Shown: positions 17,205 to 25,915, numbered from the stretch's first letter. The stretch is DNA of 64,000 nt from Verrucomicrobiota bacterium (GCA_016219875.1 JACRJZ010000138.1:1-64000); one strand, 5' to 3'. The notes: generated by a model not told the origin, from the sequence alone. Numbers and translations: made by a program.

Positions 17205-17969
17205 ATGAACACCAGAATTCTCTGCCTCATTGTCGTTGGCCTCTTGCTCGGATTTCGTGGGCAAAGCGCGCCGGTCTATGTGAATTCACCACGCCCGGCC
17301 GGGCCGGTTGACCAGTTCCTCCCTGGCCCGTTTTTCCTCGACCGGAATCAGAGTGTGCGCCTTCAGCAAGTTTATGAGGCGTCTGATTTCTCTGGATACG
17401 GTTTTCCGGAGGAGGGCGTGCTGATCACGGAGATTAGTTTTTTCGGCGGTCCCGTCCCGATTGGGCTTACGACGCCATCGAACATTCAGATCAATCTCTC
17501 GACGACCAGCAAGCTGCCGGATGGGCTGAGCGCCTCGTTCGCTGAGAACATTGGCTCGGATGACTTGATCGTGTACGGTCCGAGTCCTTTACGTATTACG
17601 CAAGGTCCTGGCGCCACGATGGGGATCACCCTCTCCCAGCCCTTTCCTTACAGGTCCTCCAGCGGAAACTTGTTGCTAGACATCAGAAATTGGCAAGGGA
17701 TGGGCCAACCGCCGCCTCCAAGTAGCTGGCAACTTGCCGTGGTTTCCCGTGCTGGAGATAGCGTTTCTGGTGTGTCGTCTTCCGATGTGAACAGTGCCAT
17801 TGCAGAATTCGGAGACACATTCGGACTCATGACAGTTTTTACGGTGATTCCCATTCCCGAACCCGGGCCGGTCGTCTTGTTGGCGGTGGGAGGTGTCGCC
17901 CTGTTCCTTTTCACGTCCCGCGGGCGGCTCCGGTTTCGGCGGCGGGATGTTTCGCTCACTCAACCATAG
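17205..17969 (+). CDS. PEP-CTERM sorted exported protein
   Basis: A 254-residue secreted protein. It has an N-terminal signal peptide (MNTRILCLIVVGLLLGFRGQ, cleavage near QSAP) and a C-terminal PEP-CTERM signal: the IPEPGP motif, a hydrophobic helix VVLLAVGGVALFLF and an arginine-rich end. PEP-CTERM proteins are processed by an exosortase and are typically associated with exopolysaccharide-producing Gram-negative bacteria. The body is predicted beta-rich and carries no domain I recognise. It starts nine bases after the upstream beta-helix gene and 12 bases before the next one, so it is clearly part of the same operon. It is the only protein of the set with an obvious export signal. Confidence 0.83.
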   Translation: MNTRILCLIVVGLLLGFRGQSAPVYVNSPRPAGPVDQFLPGPFFLDRNQSVRLQQVYEASDFSGYGFPEEGVLITEISFFGGPVPIGLTTPSNIQINLSTTSKLPDGLSASFAENIGSDDLIVYGPSPLRITQGPGATMGITLSQPFPYRSSSGNLLLDIRNWQGMGQPPPPSSWQLAVVSRAGDSVSGVSSSDVNSAIAEFGDTFGLMTVFTVIPIPEPGPVVLLAVGGVALFLFTSRGRLRFRRRDVSLTQP

Positions 17970-17973
17970 GAGA
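17968..17973 (+). promoter_or_regulatory. Shine-Dalgarno overlapping the PEP-CTERM stop
   Basis: AGGAGA begins within the TAG stop of the PEP-CTERM gene and sits eight bases before the ATG at 17982, linking translation of the two genes. Confidence 0.5.
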
Positions 17974-17981
17974 ATATCGCC

Positions 17982-19613
17982 ATGTCGCTTCTAGATGCAT
18001 TGCTGTTGGATCCCGCTCCCTTTGACGTGTGGATCGCCTGCCGCGCCGACGGCCAGCACGGCAGTGGCACGCTGAACGATCCCTATGACGGCAGCACCGC
18101 CGCCAAGTTCGACGCGCTGATGAACGCCTTGGGGCCAAGCACCCAGGTCCATCTCGGCCCAGGCACGTTTCAAACGTTGGGCTACTCGGATGAGTTGTCA
18201 GGCGGCTGGCAGGTCCAAGCCGGAATGAAGATCGTCGGCGCCGGGATTGATGTCACGACGCTGCAAGTGGCGAATCGGCAGAGTGGCGGTACTCCCGCGC
18301 GTTCGTTTGCCATTGGCCACGCGCTGGCCGTAGGCAGCCCCCTCCACGCCAATCTGGTGGATTTCTGCGAGGCGTCGGACCTGACCATCGACTGCAATTT
18401 CAGCGGCCAGAGCGGCGGGGCCAATGCTTGCGGTGCAGTACGTTTGATGGGCAATCACGTGCGTATCGCGCGCGTGAAGGCCAAAAACTGGGGATCAATG
18501 ACGCAGTCGAAACCCTGTTTTGTGCTTGCCGTGGTGACCGGGGACAGGACGGCCGAACTGGCCGAGGTTTTCGACGCCGGGATTGAGGGATGCATTGTTG
18601 TGGAGCCGGCCGTGTTTTCATACAACACGTACCCCTCATTCGCGCTCTATGCTGGAGCCGCCGAAAGTACCGCAACCAATGCGGAGGCGTACGGCAAAGC
18701 TCCTTTCATCCGTAACTGCTTCGTGGATTGTGGCGGACCAAGTGAAGGCCATGATTGTCGAGCGTTGTCAATGGGTTGGTGTCGTGGCGGAATTGTGGAA
18801 GGCAATCAAGTCCATAACACGAAATACGGCGGGCCGTTCTTGGACAAAGCCAGTATTCGGGACGTGATTGTGCGGAACAACTACTACCGGAACGTGGTCA
18901 AAGGCCCGTTTTGGGACTTGGGGGTGCTGAACCCGACGACGGCGATGACGCTCTCGAGTCTTGTTCGGGACACGACGTACGATGCCACCGGCAAGACCGC
19001 GTTGGCCACTACGGTTGGCAGTGCGAGCCACGATCTTCAAGTGGGCGAGCGGGTGAAGGTCACGGCGTCGGACCTGACTCCCCCGGCATTCAAAGGCGTC
19101 TTTGTTGTGAGCGATGTGCCGGCCACGAACCAGTTCCGATACCGAATGGTGTCCGATCCCGGCAGCAACGCCGCTACCCCTGCTATGCAGAAAGTGCTGG
19201 GTGTGGACCAGGCTTTGATTGAGTTGAATACGATTGAGTTGGCTTCAGATGTCTCCGACCCGGTCGCCATTCATCTGTGCGACCACAATGCGGGCCAGGG
19301 ACCCGACTATGCTCATGGTGGCGTCATCATCCGGCAGAACAAGATTCGTTACGTGAACGGCGATGCCGGTGACGGATGGGATGGCACGGCCCTGCAAATT
19401 GAGGGCGCCAAGAACGCGCTCATCAGCGACAACCTGATCGAGTGCGGGCCAACCGACAACCCAATCAAGAACTTTCGCTGCGGTACCGCAACCTACTTCA
19501 ACAATAAGACTCCCTCGGGCGCGTTGATTCGAGGCCGAGACGGGGTCAGCAACACCAAATCCAGCGAGCTTGAAACCGAAGCGGAGGACGCCTTGCTGTT
19601 AACACTCATCTGA
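17982..19613 (+). CDS. Right-handed beta-helix protein, shorter sister of the 14050 gene
   Basis: A 543-residue protein that begins MSLLDALLLDPAPFDVWIAC and has GSGTLNDPYDGSTAAKFDAL, matching the start of the 1048-residue protein. Beta-helix features follow (VHLGPGTFQTLG, GAGIDVTTLQV, DLTIDCNFSGQ, IEGCIVVEP, IRNCFVDCGG, IVEGNQVHN, VIVRNNYYRN). Only one copy of the inserted module is present, at about residues 330-410 (ASHDLQVGERVKVTASDLTP...FKGVFVVSD). The C-terminus (NNKTPSGALI, then ETEAEDALLLTLI) matches its sister. No signal peptide is present. Conserved ends around a variable core suggest both termini serve assembly, targeting or export. Confidence 0.78.
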   Translation: MSLLDALLLDPAPFDVWIACRADGQHGSGTLNDPYDGSTAAKFDALMNALGPSTQVHLGPGTFQTLGYSDELSGGWQVQAGMKIVGAGIDVTTLQVANRQSGGTPARSFAIGHALAVGSPLHANLVDFCEASDLTIDCNFSGQSGGANACGAVRLMGNHVRIARVKAKNWGSMTQSKPCFVLAVVTGDRTAELAEVFDAGIEGCIVVEPAVFSYNTYPSFALYAGAAESTATNAEAYGKAPFIRNCFVDCGGPSEGHDCRALSMGWCRGGIVEGNQVHNTKYGGPFLDKASIRDVIVRNNYYRNVVKGPFWDLGVLNPTTAMTLSSLVRDTTYDATGKTALATTVGSASHDLQVGERVKVTASDLTPPAFKGVFVVSDVPATNQFRYRMVSDPGSNAATPAMQKVLGVDQALIELNTIELASDVSDPVAIHLCDHNAGQGPDYAHGGVIIRQNKIRYVNGDAGDGWDGTALQIEGAKNALISDNLIECGPTDNPIKNFRCGTATYFNNKTPSGALIRGRDGVSNTKSSELETEAEDALLLTLI

Positions 19614-19625
19614 CAAAGGAACACT

Positions 19626-19970
19626 ATGGCAATAAGTGTATTATCGCTAGCTGACGGGCAAATCGGTCCGAATGCAGACACTGTGTACGACCTCTACACG
19701 GCTCCAACGACGCCGACTGCAAGAGCGGCGGTCGTTAAATCGATACGTTTAGTCAACACGGATACTGCATCCCGAACTATCAACCTCTTCTTCAAGAAGG
19801 AGGGCGGAACCGCCAGGCTCATCATGCCAAAGGACCTCAGCGTTGCAGCAGGTTGCCTTGTTGTTGACAGCGAGGAAGTTTCGCTGGGTTCAGGGGACAA
19901 AATCCAGGGCAAGGCGAGTGCTGGAAACAAGATTGACTATGTTATCAGCGGAATTGAGAGGGACGAATGA
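19626..19970 (+). CDS. Small beta-rich protein resembling phage virion proteins
   Basis: A 114-residue protein without signal peptide. The body (VYDLYTAPTTPTARAAVVKS, IRLVNTDTASRTINLFF, LIMPKDLSVAAGCLVVDSEE, SLGSGDKIQGKASAG, IDYVISGIERD) has the order of short beta-strands and the GD-I-G-AS pattern that I associate with small structural proteins of tailed phages. That resemblance is from memory of the pattern and not a database hit. AAGGA at 19616-19620 precedes the ATG. It overlaps the next gene by four bases and follows the beta-helix gene by 12 bases. Confidence 0.7.
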   Translation: MAISVLSLADGQIGPNADTVYDLYTAPTTPTARAAVVKSIRLVNTDTASRTINLFFKKEGGTARLIMPKDLSVAAGCLVVDSEEVSLGSGDKIQGKASAGNKIDYVISGIERDE

Positions 19971-20689
19971 CGATCATAGACACCAACGGACGAATGGTAC
20001 ATCTCGGCGATCTGGCAGCAACCGGCAGCTTGTACCTAGCAACAAGCTACAAGGCCATTCAGTGGGCAGCCAATGACATCGTGCTGGCTCCATCTGGAAC
20101 CAAGCGCCTACAACTGACAACTCAGAGTGGAGAGGGATGTTGGATTGAGATCAGGAAACGTACCACCTGGCTTGGTCAATATGAGTGGCCGATCGAATCT
20201 GCGGCTCTCTTCTCTTATATGGACGCGGAGGAGAACACGCAGTTGTGGTGCCTTAGTAGTGATGGCATGGCCACGCAACTGACCTCTCATTCGCACGACG
20301 CACCGGATTGGATGTACGATGTGGACGATCCATTCCCTCGCGTGACAAAAGAGCTGAACCAGTTCATCGGCAAGGTCCGTTACACCAATGTCTCTCGCGC
20401 CACCAAGCTGCTTGAAGCCCTGGTTTCCGGGGCGGATTTGAGCAGCCTCGCTGCCGAAAAGAAATGCGTCCACATCGAGACCTTCGCAGAACACAACAGC
20501 CGCTTGGGGCTTACCGGAGGGAAACGGCTGCAAGTGCTGGATTGGCCGGCGGTGCAAGAGGAAGCGCAGAAGCAGTATGACAAGAGGCGACAGGAGGCCA
20601 TCGCCCGTGGGGAGACGCCGGCTCCCGAGAAAGACATTCGCCAGCCCATTCCCAAGTGGATTGCCGACCGCCTGAGCGGCAGTCATTAG
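19967..20689 (+). CDS. Hypothetical protein, last large gene of the beta-helix cassette
   Basis: A 240-residue protein coupled to the preceding gene by an ATGA overlap. The N-terminal half is beta-rich and Trp/Tyr-containing (IQWAANDIVLAPSGTKRLQL, WIEIRKRTTWLGQYEWPIES). The middle has WMYDVDDPFPRVTKELNQFIG, and the C-terminal third is a charged helix (VQEEAQKQYDKRRQEAIARG) ending IPKWIADRLSGSH. I do not recognise the family. The lack of a signal peptide and the coupling to a virion-like protein suggest it works in the same structure or on it. Confidence 0.65.
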   Translation: MTIIDTNGRMVHLGDLAATGSLYLATSYKAIQWAANDIVLAPSGTKRLQLTTQSGEGCWIEIRKRTTWLGQYEWPIESAALFSYMDAEENTQLWCLSSDGMATQLTSHSHDAPDWMYDVDDPFPRVTKELNQFIGKVRYTNVSRATKLLEALVSGADLSSLAAEKKCVHIETFAEHNSRLGLTGGKRLQVLDWPAVQEEAQKQYDKRRQEAIARGETPAPEKDIRQPIPKWIADRLSGSH

Positions 20690-21042
20690 CGTCCGCCGGG
20701 CACATCCCACCAATTTGGGGAAGGAGACGGGCGTGGCGCGAGAATGGGGACAGCCGGGTGAACGTGTGGCGCACGGCGTGGGAGGATTGGCGGGGTTTGC
20801 GGCGGCTGAGGAAGAAGACGAACCAGGAACAGCCGACGTGAGAGGCTGAGTAGAAGTCGGAAGTCAGAAATCGGACAACGCATCTGATGCCTCGTTGCCT
20901 CGGCTGCGACGAGGGCTTGGGGCTGCTTCGTGAGGAAGGTGGCGAGTGAGGACAGTTGCAGCAGCGGAGGCCGTTGGATCGTGACGTCCGTGGCGCTCTG
21001 GTTTTTGAGGGCGCCGCTGGGGAAAACGGCTTGGGTGCCACG
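20690..21042. other. 353-bp gap between convergent gene sets
   Basis: Apart from the possible 38-codon frame at 20733-20849, I see no gene. The region includes CCTCGTTGCCTCGGC near 20892, which also occurs near 44109, so it carries at least one dispersed repeat fragment. No strong intrinsic terminator is visible for either flanking gene. Confidence 0.5.
20733..20849 (+). CDS. Possible 38-residue small protein
   Basis: A GTG start at 20733 follows a full AAGGAG Shine-Dalgarno at 20721-20726 by six bases, and the frame runs 38 codons. The peptide (MAREWGQPGERVAHGVGGLA, then an acidic tail) has no recognisable features. The good ribosome site is the main support; an overlapping frame in another register is equally open. 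Treat as a weak candidate at the end of the cassette. Confidence 0.25.
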   Translation: MAREWGQPGERVAHGVGGLAGFAAAEEEDEPGTADVRG

Positions 21043-22746
21043 TCACTCCGGGCGCAGCGGCGTTCCGCCCAACTGCGGCGGGTAGAAATAGCCCATCGTC
21101 TGCATCGCCACGTCGGTGCGATAGAGCCGGTCTTGCATCAGACAGACGCGGCGCGAGGTCGCGGGAACGGTCGTGGTGTAGATGCGGATTTCGCCGTCGA
21201 GCGCGGTGATGAGTTCCTCGCGCCAGTCGCCCAGGCAATCGGCAATGGCAACGACGCGGCCTTCGATGCGGCCCACTTCCTGGCGCGGATACTTGTAGAG
21301 GCGGCCCCGGGTTTCAAAGACTTTCGTGGAGCCGTCCAGCCAATAGACCGCGCGGGGCGCGAGTTCGCCGAGATTTTCGTGACCGAGCAACTTGCCGCTC
21401 GCGGTGTAGAGCCAGTAGTTGCTGCCGCCCTTGGCTTCGCCGGCGTAACACTCCAAGCCCGGTTCCTCCGCAATGATGTCGGCGCACATCCCTTGGCTGT
21501 GGACGTGGACGGTGATCTCCGGATTGCCCCAGATCAACTTGCCGGTCTTCGCCTCGACGAGGCAAACGGTGTTGCTCTGCCGGCCCGGTTCGATGCCGCA
21601 GAAAATCTCCAGGCCGGGACGCGAGGGATCGATGTCGGCCACGTAGCAGGCATCGGGGTGGCCCACGGCGCGGTTCCAGAGCGGCTTGCCGTTGTCGTCG
21701 AGCACTGCGGAGCCGATCACGACCTCGTCCCGCCCGTCTTCGTCCACGTCGGCGGCGTGCATGCCGTGCATGCCCTGGCCGCGATACTTTGCGTACTCGC
21801 CGGAGGCTTCCCAGTACCACTTCGGTGCGAGCGACGGATCGTAGGCTTGCACCTTGATGATCTTGTAGGTGCCGCGTTCAACGATGAGGTGAGGATGGAC
21901 GCCGTCGAGGTAGGCAACGCCGAGCAGGTTTCGCGAGTAATAGTTGTAGTCGTCGAAGCCTTCGCGGCTGGGCCAGGGCAGTCTCTTCTTCACCTGACCG
22001 GTGAGGCCGTCGAGCACGGCGAGGTATTCCGGGCCGCTCTTCACGTGGCCGGTCGGTTCGCGCGGATCGCCTTCGCCCGCTTTGCAGAAGACCTCGGCCT
22101 TGCCATCGCCATCGAGGTCATAGACGACGATCGGCGAATACCAAATGCCCTCCTCGATGGCCCAGCCCATGTCGTAACGCCAGAGGAACGTGCCGTCGTG
22201 GCGGTAGGCTTCGAGCTTGTAGGTGTCGGTGCTGCGCTTCCAGTAACCAGGTTGCTGGTACGGGTCGGTGTTGAAGTCGGGCAGCTTCACGAGGTAATCC
22301 AGCCGGCCGTCCCCGTCGAAATCTGCCAAGCCGACCTTCTGCGCGCGCGCGGGCGTCTGAAGTTTGACGCGGAGGAAACTGCCGCCGTCGTCGCTGGCCT
22401 TGACGGGTTTGGCCGCGACCGCCGTGCTCTTGGAAGAAGCCGGCTCCACGACGTAAAACGCGCTTTTGCCAGCGGGGCTCGTGTCCGTGAAATTGCACGA
22501 ACCGGTGACGGGCTGGGCGTTCAGTTTCCGCGGCGGTCCGTCAGCGGACTCCGTGCGGAACACGTCGAAACCGGTTCCGACCGGATCAGTCGCCAGCAAG
22601 CGCCAGCCGACATAGACGCGACCGTCGGGTTGCGCCAACGCGACCGTGCCGCGGTCGAGGCGTTCGGCGGCTGAAACTGGGGTGAAGCCGGCCAAGAGGA
22701 GGGCGGCTCCCAATCCTGCGAGCGAGACGTGTGCGGTTGTGTTCAT
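21043..22746 (-). CDS. Rhamnogalacturonan lyase, PL11 type (YesW/YesX-like)
   Basis: A 567-residue exported enzyme that should cleave the rhamnogalacturonan I backbone of pectin by beta-elimination. A signal peptide (MNTTAHVSLAGLGAALLLAG, cleavage near SAAE) precedes a small beta domain (residues about 20-120) and an eight-bladed propeller-like catalytic domain. Calcium-binding loops are visible as DFDGDGRLD, DLDGDGKAE and DVDEDGRDE. The WRYDMGWAIEEGIWYSP and NYYSRNLLGVAYLDG segments and the GMHGMHAADVDEDG region are characteristic of the family. The ATG at 22746 is preferred because the signal peptide starts there; a GTG 10 codons upstream is possible. Its neighbour upstream on the strand is a GH127-type enzyme. 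Confidence 0.88.
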   Translation of the reverse strand: MNTTAHVSLAGLGAALLLAGFTPVSAAERLDRGTVALAQPDGRVYVGWRLLATDPVGTGFDVFRTESADGPPRKLNAQPVTGSCNFTDTSPAGKSAFYVVEPASSKSTAVAAKPVKASDDGGSFLRVKLQTPARAQKVGLADFDGDGRLDYLVKLPDFNTDPYQQPGYWKRSTDTYKLEAYRHDGTFLWRYDMGWAIEEGIWYSPIVVYDLDGDGKAEVFCKAGEGDPREPTGHVKSGPEYLAVLDGLTGQVKKRLPWPSREGFDDYNYYSRNLLGVAYLDGVHPHLIVERGTYKIIKVQAYDPSLAPKWYWEASGEYAKYRGQGMHGMHAADVDEDGRDEVVIGSAVLDDNGKPLWNRAVGHPDACYVADIDPSRPGLEIFCGIEPGRQSNTVCLVEAKTGKLIWGNPEITVHVHSQGMCADIIAEEPGLECYAGEAKGGSNYWLYTASGKLLGHENLGELAPRAVYWLDGSTKVFETRGRLYKYPRQEVGRIEGRVVAIADCLGDWREELITALDGEIRIYTTTVPATSRRVCLMQDRLYRTDVAMQTMGYFYPPQLGGTPLRPE

Positions 22747-22862
22747 GATTTGCGTCGCTGGCCGTGGCACACTCACATTTTCGCCCCTGCGAAAAGTTCC
22801 TTCGCGAAGGCCAAGTGCGCCGGGACAGTTGAGTCAATCGACGAAGCAGCGTCTCCTTGAAT

Positions 22863-22925
22863 TCAGCATGAGGATACGACAAGCAGCCCGTTGCTCGCCG
22901 CTCGAGCCTTGACGATGTATTTCAT
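22863..22925 (-). pseudogene. Truncated ParE/RelE-type toxin start
   Basis: An ATG overlaps the ParD stop as ATGA, the normal arrangement for an antitoxin-toxin pair. It encodes MKYIVKARAASNGLLVVSSC and then stops after 20 codons. The first residues fit a ParE/RelE N-terminal strand, which suggests the toxin was cut off by a deletion or replacement. The assignment rests on position and a short N-terminal resemblance. Confidence 0.45.
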
Positions 22926-23188
22926 CGATCTCCAGAGCCTTGCTTGTGCTCGCGGTGAAGTTCTTTTCGGAGATCGGTCCAGAAGGCTCTGTTGGCGGGC
23001 AAGTCGGCGCTGTCCACGCCTTCCTGGATTTCTCTCTCCAACCAATCGGGATCGGCCCGGAGGATTTCTTCCTGCTCCTTCCAGCGCCGCAGACCGTCGC
23101 GGATGACCTCCCCGGCGTCCACGTAATCGCCGGTCTTGATCTTCTCCGCGACGAACTTGCCCAAACTGGGTGCCAGACCAATCTTCAT
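22922..23188 (-). CDS. ParD-family antitoxin (CC2985 type)
   Basis: An 88-residue antitoxin. The N-terminal half is the ribbon-helix-helix DNA-binding part (MKIGLAPSLGKFVAEKIKTG, then DYVDAGEVIRDGLRRWKEQE), with the family-typical GDYxxAGEVIRxGLR motif. The C-terminal half, normally the toxin-binding tail, is intact (EREIQEGVDSADLPANRAFW). The antitoxin would neutralise a ParE gyrase poison and repress its own promoter. The expected toxin immediately downstream is reduced to a 20-codon stub, so this is an orphan. It lies between the lyase and the GH127-type gene, breaking an otherwise simple carbohydrate operon. Confidence 0.85.
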   Translation of the reverse strand: MKIGLAPSLGKFVAEKIKTGDYVDAGEVIRDGLRRWKEQEEILRADPDWLEREIQEGVDSADLPANRAFWTDLRKELHREHKQGSGDR

Positions 23189-23235
23189 GGCCGGAGGCTA
23201 GTGTGAGCGGTATCGCTTGTCAAAGCGCGCCCCAG

Positions 23236-25722
23236 CTACTTCTTCGCCTCTTCCGCACCGCACTGCCACTCTAGGATGCCACCGGAGAAACTCGGTTGAA
23301 GTTGCACCTCCAGCCGAAGGGCGGTGGTTTGCACCGGATCAAACGTGGCGATGTTGTACTTGTTTCTCGAAATCGGGCTGGCGTGAGCGTTGGACACTTC
23401 CTTCCACTGATCGCCGTCGCGGAACAGGACTTTCCACGACGCCGGCACGCGACATTGGCCCGTACCGGTGTCGTCGTACCAATAGACCGCCACGCTCGAC
23501 ACCTTCATCGGCTGGCCAAAGTCGTACTGCGCCCACTCGGCTGTGCCCTTGTGCGACCACCAAGTCATGCGCGGGATGTCGTGGTCGTTCGAGTTGCGCG
23601 GTTCCAGTCCGTCGCCAAGGGCTTCGACGGTGTCAGTGTCGTTGCAGAGCGACGCGCTGGCTTTGTAGGCGGACGGCTTGGGCTTCGACGGCGCGACCCA
23701 CTCGCGCGCGTCGGGCCCGGTGCCGATGACCGGGAACATCGCGATACGCAGCCGCGCCGCGCCCATCGGGATGAGCGTGACTTCCTCCACCGGTTCGTCG
23801 GACTTCACGGGGCTGGGCTGGAGTTTGTCCACCATGTTGCGCTGGTCGGCTTGCCAGTTGGGAATCTTGCGCGCCTTGGCCTTGAGCGAAATCGGCGCGG
23901 CGTCCGGCGTGAAGGGCTGCGCGGGCAGCGGGCCTTGTTTGCGGACGACGGTGAAGGACTTCTCCGGTGCCCTGCTGTCCAGAACCAAGCCGTAGTTCCA
24001 CGGGGAATCGGGAAAGACTTCCCACTCTGGCCAGTTGGCGTTGCGATTGCCATACTTGGCCCAGCGTTCCTTGATCGCGAGCGAATAGCTCAGCGGACCA
24101 TGGTCCACGGAAACGGCGTTCTTGTTTTTCTCCCAGGTGCGGACGGCGAGCTTCATTGGGAGTTGGAGGGAGACGGTGTCGCCGTCTTTCCACTCGCGGT
24201 TCAGCGCGAGCAACGCCAGCGGCTTGGCTTTCATGTCGGCGGCCTGGCCATTGATCTTCACGGAGGCGGCGTCGCACCAGCGCGGGATGCGGAGGTAGAG
24301 CGGGAACTTGGCCGCCTTCGGCAGCGCGAGCTTGAACTGGATCGTCTCGCTGAACGGATAATCCGTCTCCTCGGTGATCTTCACCGTCGTGCCGTCGCCC
24401 ACTTTCGCGCTGACTTCGCTGGCCGCATAGAGCGAGGCGCAGAGGCCGTTGTCGGGCGTGGCGAGCCAGAGTTCTTCCGCGTAGTAAGGCCAGCCGTGCG
24501 AGACGTTGTGCTGGCAGCAGCGATACGTCTGAAACGGGCTGTAGGAAAACATCGTCCCGCCGTTCTGGATGCCGGGAGATTTGTTGAGCCGGTCGAGCTG
24601 GACCTGGTTGGCGCAAGTGACGTAGTGCAGGCCCTTCTGGTCGGGCGTCATCGAGGCCGGGAAGTTGTTAAACGCGATTTCCTCACAACGATCAATCCAC
24701 AGCGGGTTGCCGGTGATCTTCATCAACATCTGAAAGCTGTGCGTGAACTCCACGATCCCGCACGTCTCGATGCCGCCCCGCGGATCGTCGTAGCCCTGCC
24801 GGCAATTCTCATCGCCGACGAAGCCGCCGCCGGGGAACTGGCCGTAGAGTCCCATCAACTTGGTGTAGTTCCGCTCGGCTGATTCGAGGTGCGCCGCGTC
24901 TTTCGACTGCATCCAGAACACCGTTCCCGCGCGGAAGCCCTGGGCGAGGTTCACGTTGTGCCAGTCGATCACGTCCGTGTCCCAGCGCGCCATGCCTTGG
25001 TGGATCTTCTTCGCGAGATCGAGCAGCCACGCTTCGCCGGTGCGGTTGTAGAGCCAGAAGGCGCTCTCGATGTTGTCGCCGGCGCGAATCTTCGGCCAGT
25101 AGCCCTCGCCAAACGCGCTGGCCGGCAGCGTGTTTTCCCACTTCAGGTAGCGCGTCATCACGTCGAGCACGCGCCGGTCCCCGGAGAACTCGTGGTAGCT
25201 CTGGAGGATGTTCAGCATGACCATGTGCGGCCAGAGGTCGGGCTTGCCCTTGAGCGACGTGAGCAGCTCGCGCGGGCCGAACCAGCCGTCCTCGCGCTGC
25301 GATCCCATCGCCGACTCGATCCATTTCTTCGCCTCAGCAATGATCGCGTCGTCGCGCAGCACGTAGCCGAGATCGCCGTAGCCCTTGAGCCAGTACGGCA
25401 ACTCCTCCCATCCGAAGCCGCCTTTGCCTTCCTTGTTGCCCCAGGAACTTTTCTCAAAATTGAGCCAGGGCGAAATCTCCTTCAGCCGCCCGACCATGCC
25501 GTCCTTCTCCAGTCCAAGTTGGTGCCGCAGCCAACCCTTGGGTGTGATGCTGCCGACGGGCAGCTTCACAAACGGACTCGGCGCGAGCGGGGCGCGGTTG
25601 GCAGGGTAGAAGGCGTTCATTGCGCTCGTGTCGGGACGGTCAACCACCGTCACGTCGCCCGACGCGAAGGTCGCCGTTGCGAGAAGGCAACTCATGGCAG
25701 AAAAGAATGTCAGTGATTTCAT
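23236..25722 (-). CDS. GH127/DUF1680-type beta-L-arabinofuranosidase with C-terminal F5/8C-like domain
   Basis: An 828-residue exported glycoside hydrolase. A signal peptide (MKSLTFFSAMSCLLATATFA) is followed by an (alpha/alpha) barrel of about 450 residues and beta-sandwich domains. The zinc/nucleophile set of GH127 can be traced in GGIETCGIVEF (Glu and Cys) and YRCCQHN (two adjacent Cys). The last 130 residues (TAEWAQYDFGQPMKVSSVAV...WKVLFRDGDQW) look like a discoidin/F5/8C carbohydrate-binding domain. The family removes beta-L-arabinofuranose from plant glycans; some DUF1680 relatives have other targets. Co-location with the PL11 lyase fits pectin side-chain removal. Confidence 0.87.
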   Translation of the reverse strand: MKSLTFFSAMSCLLATATFASGDVTVVDRPDTSAMNAFYPANRAPLAPSPFVKLPVGSITPKGWLRHQLGLEKDGMVGRLKEISPWLNFEKSSWGNKEGKGGFGWEELPYWLKGYGDLGYVLRDDAIIAEAKKWIESAMGSQREDGWFGPRELLTSLKGKPDLWPHMVMLNILQSYHEFSGDRRVLDVMTRYLKWENTLPASAFGEGYWPKIRAGDNIESAFWLYNRTGEAWLLDLAKKIHQGMARWDTDVIDWHNVNLAQGFRAGTVFWMQSKDAAHLESAERNYTKLMGLYGQFPGGGFVGDENCRQGYDDPRGGIETCGIVEFTHSFQMLMKITGNPLWIDRCEEIAFNNFPASMTPDQKGLHYVTCANQVQLDRLNKSPGIQNGGTMFSYSPFQTYRCCQHNVSHGWPYYAEELWLATPDNGLCASLYAASEVSAKVGDGTTVKITEETDYPFSETIQFKLALPKAAKFPLYLRIPRWCDAASVKINGQAADMKAKPLALLALNREWKDGDTVSLQLPMKLAVRTWEKNKNAVSVDHGPLSYSLAIKERWAKYGNRNANWPEWEVFPDSPWNYGLVLDSRAPEKSFTVVRKQGPLPAQPFTPDAAPISLKAKARKIPNWQADQRNMVDKLQPSPVKSDEPVEEVTLIPMGAARLRIAMFPVIGTGPDAREWVAPSKPKPSAYKASASLCNDTDTVEALGDGLEPRNSNDHDIPRMTWWSHKGTAEWAQYDFGQPMKVSSVAVYWYDDTGTGQCRVPASWKVLFRDGDQWKEVSNAHASPISRNKYNIATFDPVQTTALRLEVQLQPSFSGGILEWQCGAEEAKK

Positions 25723-25915
25723 GTTCGTTGCTCGGTGCGTTTTGTTTCTGGGAAATCATTACTGTGCGGACGGCGCCTTGGCCAGCACAACCCGTGGCAT
25801 AGAACGCGCAGGAGCCGCGCGGGCCACGTCACAAGGTTGCCAAACCTTCGCCAGGGTCCGCCTCCAACCGCGCACGGCCAAAACGATCGGGCCTGGATCG
25901 AGCCGCAAGCAGAGA

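Noticed and set aside
13244..20689. Complete prophage
   Set aside because: There is no integrase, terminase, portal, capsid or lysis gene; only the 114-residue protein and the spike-like shape suggest a phage link.
20956..22674. A 572-codon plus-strand frame opposite the PL11 lyase
   Set aside because: The minus strand has a signal peptide, calcium loops and family motifs; the plus frame is Val/Ala/Arg-rich shadow.
23296..24882. A 528-codon plus-strand frame opposite the GH127-type gene
   Set aside because: No domain is visible, and the opposite strand carries the conserved Cys and Glu residues of the enzyme.
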